From F1-20-MAGs119 sp040401695 (GTDB lineage Bacteria > Actinomycetota > Acidimicrobiia > Acidimicrobiales > Ilumatobacteraceae): a stretch of DNA of 25,040 nt. Below, piece after piece: positions 21,214-25,040 of the stretch. The stretch is from contig JBBANY010000035.1 in the NCBI GenBank assembly GCA_040401695.1, positions 1 through 25,040 of the forward strand, read 5' to 3'. The translations under genes and the position numbers were made by a program. The notes beneath the pieces were generated by a model. It was given only the letters and a program-made list of their open reading frames with translations. It was not told the origin of the DNA and did no database searches. Position 1 is the stretch's first letter; every line of letters starts with the position of its first letter.

Positions 21214-22146
21214 TTACGCGCGCTCGCGCCACCATTCGACAGTCGCCGCCGCCCCATCCGCTAAGGGCGTGGGTCTGACACCAAGAATCGACTCGGTTCG
21301 AGACGAGTCGGTCGTCCAGTTCTCGGCGAATTGGTACCAAGTTTCCTTCAGCTCGCGGAGCAGGGGGACCACCACGCCACCAACAATGATCGCAACTTTG
21401 GGTATCGCGGTCACCTTCGCCGTGGTCCCTGCGGCCCGCGCAAAAGCTTCGACGATTTCACGTTGTGTCACGGCGGGAGAGTTGGGAACGAGCCAGGTTT
21501 GCCCGGCTGCTTGAGTTTGTGTGATGACCGCAACGAGGGTGCTGGCAACGTCGGGCATGTAACTGACAACGTGTGGAACATCGGGGTTTCCGAGCAGCGA
21601 CACCTTCTTTCCTGCAATCACGCGTGGCACGGTCCGCTCTCCGAAAGCCGACTCGAGAACCCCGGGGCCGTAGAAGTCGGACGCACGAACGATGGCCGCA
21701 CGCAGTTTTCCGGCCTGGTGATCGTCCATCAGAGTCGTCGCAATCTCGGCACGGACCTTGCCCTTTTGTCCCGTCGGCCGAAGAAGGGTGTCCTCTCGCA
21801 TCGGCATGGCGGCTCCGGCGCCAAATGCGTAGAGATTGTCCATGACGACGAGCAGCGAACCCGTTTGTTGGGTCGCGGTACGCATTGCCTCGTGAAGGGG
21901 AGGCCAGTCCTGTGGCCAGCGGTGATACGCGGGGTTTGCCGCGTTCACGAGTGCGCCCGAGCCGTCGAGATGACGGACGAGCATGTCGGAGTCTGTCGCG
22001 TCAGCGGCTACCAGCTCGATGCCAGGGTGCGCGGGTCCGCGTCCGCTGCGCGACAGGACGGTGACGTGGTGGCCGAGATCGGCGAGTTTGACTGCGGTCG
22101 TGGTGCCAACGGGGCCGGCGCCAACGATCAGGTGCCGTGGAGTCAT
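21214..22146 (-). CDS. NAD(P)-binding Rossmann-fold protein, atypical SDR/epimerase-like
   Basis: This 310-residue protein starts TPRHLIVGAGPVGTTTAVKL, with the Gly-rich turn GAGPVG (9-14), and continues VTVLSRSGRG, where the Ser-Arg after the second strand suggests NADP. LVNAANPAYHRWPQDWPPLH and VVMDNLYAFG are of NAD-dependent-epimerase type. The usual catalytic YxxxK is not evident; the corresponding region reads RPTGQKGKVRAEIA, so it is an atypical SDR, perhaps a reductase or an NmrA-like sensor. A later segment VSYMPDVASTLVAVI fits the family. Its ATG overlaps the MMPL stop by one base (TGATG), so both are in one operon. A role tied to the exported compound is inference. Confidence 0.85.
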   Translation of the reverse strand: MTPRHLIVGAGPVGTTTAVKLADLGHHVTVLSRSGRGPAHPGIELVAADATDSDMLVRHLDGSGALVNAANPAYHRWPQDWPPLHEAMRTATQQTGSLLVVMDNLYAFGAGAAMPMREDTLLRPTGQKGKVRAEIATTLMDDHQAGKLRAAIVRASDFYGPGVLESAFGERTVPRVIAGKKVSLLGNPDVPHVVSYMPDVASTLVAVITQTQAAGQTWLVPNSPAVTQREIVEAFARAAGTTAKVTAIPKVAIIVGGVVVPLLRELKETWYQFAENWTTDSSRTESILGVRPTPLADGAAATVEWWRERA

Positions 22147-24335
22147 CACTTGGCCTCCGATTCGTCGAGGCCAAAACGCTCGTAGATGCGACGTAGCGGG
22201 GCTGGTGCCCACCAGTTCGCATCACCGGCAAGCCGCATGAATGCGGGCACGAGAAAAGCACGAACGATGGTTGCGTCCATCAGAACGGCGATGCCAAGAC
22301 CGATGCCGAACATCTTGATGAAGCTGACACCCGACGTACCGAATGCGAAGAACGTGATCGATAGCAACAGCGCGGCGGCGGTGATGATGCGGCCGGTGCG
22401 CTCGAGGCCGAGGGCGACCGACGTTTCGTTGTCGCCAGTGCGGTCGTATTCCTCCTTGATTCGCGACAGGAGGAATACCTCGTAGTCCATCGAGAGGCCG
22501 AACGCGATGCAGAACATGAGGATCGGCATCGAGATGTCGAGGGTTCCCGTTGCGGTGAAGCCGAGAAGGTCGGACAGATTCCCGTCTTGGAAGATCCACA
22601 CCATCGCGCCGAACGTGGCGGTGAGGCTGAGCAAGTTGAGCACCAGCGCCTTCACCGGCACCAACAAGCTGCCGGCCATGAGGAAGAGAAGGACGAAGGT
22701 GGCAACGACGATGATCGCGATCGCCCATGGCAGGGCGTTTCCGATCGCGGCCTTGGAGTCGACGAGGCCGGCTGTCTGGCCTTCGACGGCAACGTCGAAT
22801 GGAAGATCGAGATTGCGGATGTCGTGTACCAGCTGCTCACCCTCGGGGGAGATGACGGGAAAGTCGGGCACGACCGACATCCACGTGATCGGGACGCCGT
22901 CAGCGGCGAGAAACGACTGATCGTTTGGGCCCGAGGACGCGAGATTTCCCCCGACGAACGTGCCGGCGGCACTGTCGACTCGGTCGATCCCTTGCATTGC
23001 GGAGAGTGTTGCCGCCGCTCTCGCGATGTCTTCCATCCGATCAGACCCGACGCCATCGGCCACGACACCGAAGCCCTCCGCGGCGTTCCCGCTGAACTCG
23101 GCGCGCAGTACCTCGGCAGCCTGACGACTCCCGGCTGAGGAGGGCAGCACTCGGTCGTCAGGTGTTCCGAAACTCGCGCGCAGGAACGGGGCACCGAGAA
23201 GTACCAAAAAGATCACGACTGCCGTCGCCACGGGTATCGGGCGGCGCATCACCAGGACGGCGACACGGTGCCACGTGCCTTCGTGCTCGGGGCGCGCTTC
23301 GCGGCGCCGACCAATCCGAACGGCATCAATCCGATGTCCGATGGCGGCCAACAACGCGGGCAGCGAGAGGATCGACCCCGCAAGAGCGAGAAGCACCACA
23401 GCGACACCTGCGTACGCGAATGACCGAAGAAAGTAGAGGGGGAAGACCAGGAGCGCTGACAGTGACACCGCGACCGTCAAAGCGCTGATCAAGATGGTCT
23501 TGCCGGCCGTTTGAACCGTCCGCACGACGGATTCCTCGATAGTTCGTCCTCCGTGCAACTCCTCTCTGAAGCGAGAGACGATGAACAAGCTGTAGTCAAT
23601 TCCGAGACCCAGGCCCAGCGCAGTTGTCAGATTCACTGCGTAGATCGACACGTCGGTAGCCGAGCCGATGACGTAGAGGCTGAGGAGCGTCCCGAAGATC
23701 GCAATGACTCCGACGAAGAGGGGGAGGAGCGCGGCAACCAGGCTTCGGAACACGAAGAGAAGAAGTATGAGAGTGAGCGGAATTGCGATCAGCTCAGCGC
23801 GCAGCAGGTCACCTTCGATTGTGTGGCCGATATCGGCGAATACGGCGTCGCTGCCCCCGAGAAGCACGTTGAAGTCACCTTGGGAACCGGTGAACTGCTC
23901 ATCGATGACGGTGAGTTGCTCGTCGACCAAATCGTCGTCGCCTACGAGTCGTGCGAGAACGAGCGCGGTGTCGCCATCGCTGCCGCGTAGCGGCGGTGCG
24001 TTGTCGAGAGACCAATACGAGACGACCTGTTCGACGCCCTCGAGTGCATCCAAGCGTTCAGCAAGCGCAACTCCGCCCGCCGCAAGGGTCGGATCGTTCA
24101 CGTCTCGGCCCTCTGCAGTCAGGACGAGTACGACGTTCGGTTCACCCCCACCAAAGTGCTCCTCGAGCAGAGCCTCGGCGCGGGCGCTCTCGGATGACGG
24201 GTCGTCGAAGCCCTCGGTCTTCAATACGCCAAATGCCCCGGTTCCAAGGAATATCGCGATCAACAGAAACAAGACCGTGGATGCAAGGACCCACCGCCTT
24301 CTGCGAACCGTGAAGCGAGCGAGTCGAGTCAGCAT
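22146..24335 (-). CDS. MMPL-family RND transporter
   Basis: This 729-residue inner-membrane exporter has a duplicated RND architecture: a first helix VLASTVLFLLIAIFLGTG (~17-34), a large extracytoplasmic loop (~35-180), a helix bundle with GLGLGIDYSLFIVSRFREEL (Asp247, Tyr248), then a second loop and bundle with GLSMDYEVFLLSRIKEEYD (Asp617, Tyr618). The two (D/S)xDY motifs are the proton-relay positions of MMPL proteins. It lacks the long C-terminal domain of MmpL3 and resembles YdfJ-type exporters of lipids or toxic hydrophobic compounds. ATG 24335 has a GGGAGGG Shine-Dalgarno sequence eight bases upstream. It is divergent from the TetR gene and carries an operator at its transcription start. 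Confidence 0.93.
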   Translation of the reverse strand: MLTRLARFTVRRRRWVLASTVLFLLIAIFLGTGAFGVLKTEGFDDPSSESARAEALLEEHFGGGEPNVVLVLTAEGRDVNDPTLAAGGVALAERLDALEGVEQVVSYWSLDNAPPLRGSDGDTALVLARLVGDDDLVDEQLTVIDEQFTGSQGDFNVLLGGSDAVFADIGHTIEGDLLRAELIAIPLTLILLLFVFRSLVAALLPLFVGVIAIFGTLLSLYVIGSATDVSIYAVNLTTALGLGLGIDYSLFIVSRFREELHGGRTIEESVVRTVQTAGKTILISALTVAVSLSALLVFPLYFLRSFAYAGVAVVLLALAGSILSLPALLAAIGHRIDAVRIGRRREARPEHEGTWHRVAVLVMRRPIPVATAVVIFLVLLGAPFLRASFGTPDDRVLPSSAGSRQAAEVLRAEFSGNAAEGFGVVADGVGSDRMEDIARAAATLSAMQGIDRVDSAAGTFVGGNLASSGPNDQSFLAADGVPITWMSVVPDFPVISPEGEQLVHDIRNLDLPFDVAVEGQTAGLVDSKAAIGNALPWAIAIIVVATFVLLFLMAGSLLVPVKALVLNLLSLTATFGAMVWIFQDGNLSDLLGFTATGTLDISMPILMFCIAFGLSMDYEVFLLSRIKEEYDRTGDNETSVALGLERTGRIITAAALLLSITFFAFGTSGVSFIKMFGIGLGIAVLMDATIVRAFLVPAFMRLAGDANWWAPAPLRRIYERFGLDESEAK

Positions 24336-24378
24336 GTCGGTTTCCCTCCCGAGCGTGGTGTACCTGATGCCCCAAAGC

Positions 24379-24393
24379 GAGAGCAGTGCTCTC
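24379..24393. promoter_or_regulatory. TetR operator 1 (15-bp perfect palindrome)
   Basis: GAGAGCAGTGCTCTC is a perfect palindrome about a central G (24386). It directly follows the -10 box of the MMPL promoter on the minus strand, so a bound repressor would block transcription start. A near-copy lies 42 bp away. Confidence 0.82.
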
Positions 24394-24422
24394 ACAATAG
24401 CAAGGTGCCCCGACCAAAACAA
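24394..24422 (-). promoter_or_regulatory. Promoter of the MMPL-reductase operon
   Basis: On the minus strand, TTGTTT (24417-24422) is followed after exactly 17 bases by TATTGT (24394-24399). Operator 1 abuts the -10 box and operator 2 touches the -35 box. The transcript would have a leader of roughly 50 bases that includes the Shine-Dalgarno sequence. Confidence 0.55.
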
Positions 24423-24435
24423 GAGCAGTGCTCTC
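24421..24435. promoter_or_regulatory. TetR operator 2 (13-bp core palindrome)
   Basis: The core AGAGCAGTGCTCT (24422-24434) is identical to the core of operator 1; only the outermost left base differs. The centre at 24428 is 42 bp from that of operator 1, close to four helical turns. It lies about 20 bases upstream of the TetR -10 box, so it could mediate autorepression. Confidence 0.8.
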
Positions 24436-24454
24436 GAATTTGGTTCACGACAAG

Positions 24455-24460
24455 TAGCCT
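24455..24460 (+). promoter_or_regulatory. -10 box of TetR gene, leaderless
   Basis: TAGCCT is followed by seven bases and the ATG at 24468. Operator 2 covers the region where the -35 box would lie. Confidence 0.5.
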
Positions 24461-24467
24461 GAGCCAA

Positions 24468-25040
24468 ATGGCTGGTCTTCGAGAACTTGCACGGGTGCAA
24501 ACCACCACCGAGATCAAGCGCATTGCTCGCCGTCACCTCATACGAGACGGCGCATCGGGCCTGTCGCTTCGGGCCGTCGCTCGTGACCTCGGCATGTGCA
24601 GTTCGGCGGTCTACCGCTACTTCCCCAGCCGCAACGAGTTGTTGACGGCTTTGATCATCGATGCGTACGACGCATTCGGTGCGGCGGCAGAGCGGGCCAA
24701 CGCAGAAGTCGACCACGACGATCTGCTCGGCCGCTGGCACGCAGTTGGTTGGTCTGCGTACCGCTGGTCGTCCAAGCACGCTGCGGAGTACGCGTTGATT
24801 TTCGGTTCGCCGGTGCCCGGCTACGACGCTCCGAGCGACACCGTGGGACCCGCGACGCGTTTCACCACGGTTCTTCTCGGCATCCTGTCCGACGCGAATC
24901 GTGCAGGCCGGCGGCCGCAGAGTCTTCCTCGTCTGTCGCCGGCTGCATTCGCCGACGTCGATCGGCTGCGAGACGAGATTGCGACCGACATCGACACGGA
25001 GTGGCTCGCGGCGGGCATGCGTGCCTGGACCGGCCTGATG
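24468..25040 (+). CDS. TetR/AcrR-family regulator with WHG-type C-terminal domain (3' end outside window)
   Basis: 191 residues are visible and the frame is open at the window edge. The N-terminal DNA-binding domain reads TEIKRIARRHLIRDGASGLS, then LRAVARDLGMCSSAVYRYFP (helix-turn-helix ~35-54) and SRNELLTALIIDAYDAF, all typical of TetR. The ligand domain contains WSAYRWSSKHAAEYALIFGS followed by PVPGYDAPSD, the pattern of the WHG C-terminal domain common in actinobacterial TetR proteins. It is divergent from the MMPL operon with two palindromic operators between them, so it very likely represses both transcripts until a ligand, probably the exporter's substrate, binds. Confidence 0.93.
   Translation, partial: MAGLRELARVQTTTEIKRIARRHLIRDGASGLSLRAVARDLGMCSSAVYRYFPSRNELLTALIIDAYDAFGAAAERANAEVDHDDLLGRWHAVGWSAYRWSSKHAAEYALIFGSPVPGYDAPSDTVGPATRFTTVLLGILSDANRAGRRPQSLPRLSPAAFADVDRLRDEIATDIDTEWLAAGMRAWTGLM

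Overview
This is a GC-rich, gene-dense chromosomal window with actinobacterial character. Supporting signs are tight operons with ATGA-type overlaps, many genes whose start codon lies 6-8 bases after a TANNNT box (the signature of leaderless transcripts), and typical actinobacterial families: an SCO6745-like protein, an LLM flavin oxidoreductase, a WHG-type TetR and an MMPL exporter. The gene mix would suit Acidimicrobiia or a relative, but there is no rRNA or marker gene to prove that. I see no tRNA, rRNA, CRISPR array, transposase or phage gene, so this looks like ordinary chromosome rather than an island.

Layout. (1) 1-1248: the end of an SCO6745-family gene converges on a VOC/DinB gene pair. 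(2) 1315-6221: a plus-strand run holds a PEP-utilising-enzyme-like protein without a recognisable ATP-grasp domain, a YqhA/UPF0114 membrane protein, an old-yellow-enzyme-type flavin/Fe-S oxidoreductase, and a phosphoribosyltransferase. (3) 6192-10247: a minus-strand operon for assimilatory sulfur reduction carries siroheme synthesis (precorrin-2 dehydrogenase, CobA), a small unknown protein, sulfite reductase and APS/PAPS reductase. The siroheme genes supply the cofactor of the sulfite reductase. (4) 10312-12304: a cytochrome P450 and an SDR diverge from a 22-bp intergenic space that seems to hold two interlocked leaderless promoters. (5) 12286-12362: a 30-bp tandem repeat duplicates the 3' end of the SDR, stop codon included. 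(6) 12361-15331: a Kup potassium transporter is followed by a D-2-hydroxyacid dehydrogenase. (7) 15423-21119: two related lipoproteins lie at either end of a group of redox genes (LLM oxidoreductase, carotenoid oxygenase, SDR, ABM-domain monooxygenase) and a four-helix membrane protein. (8) 21214-25040: an MMPL exporter and a Rossmann-fold reductase form an operon divergent from a TetR regulator. Two near-identical 15-bp palindromes sit between them, which makes a convincing self-contained regulatory circuit.

No clearly new multi-gene system was found. The observations most worth a second look are a P450 lacking the usual I-helix acid (Ala243), an OYE-family enzyme with Ser in place of one of the four cluster cysteines, the ATP-grasp-less PEP-utilising protein, the 85-residue protein embedded in the sulfite operon, the interlocked divergent leaderless promoters, the stop-codon-duplicating tandem repeat, and the paired TetR operators.
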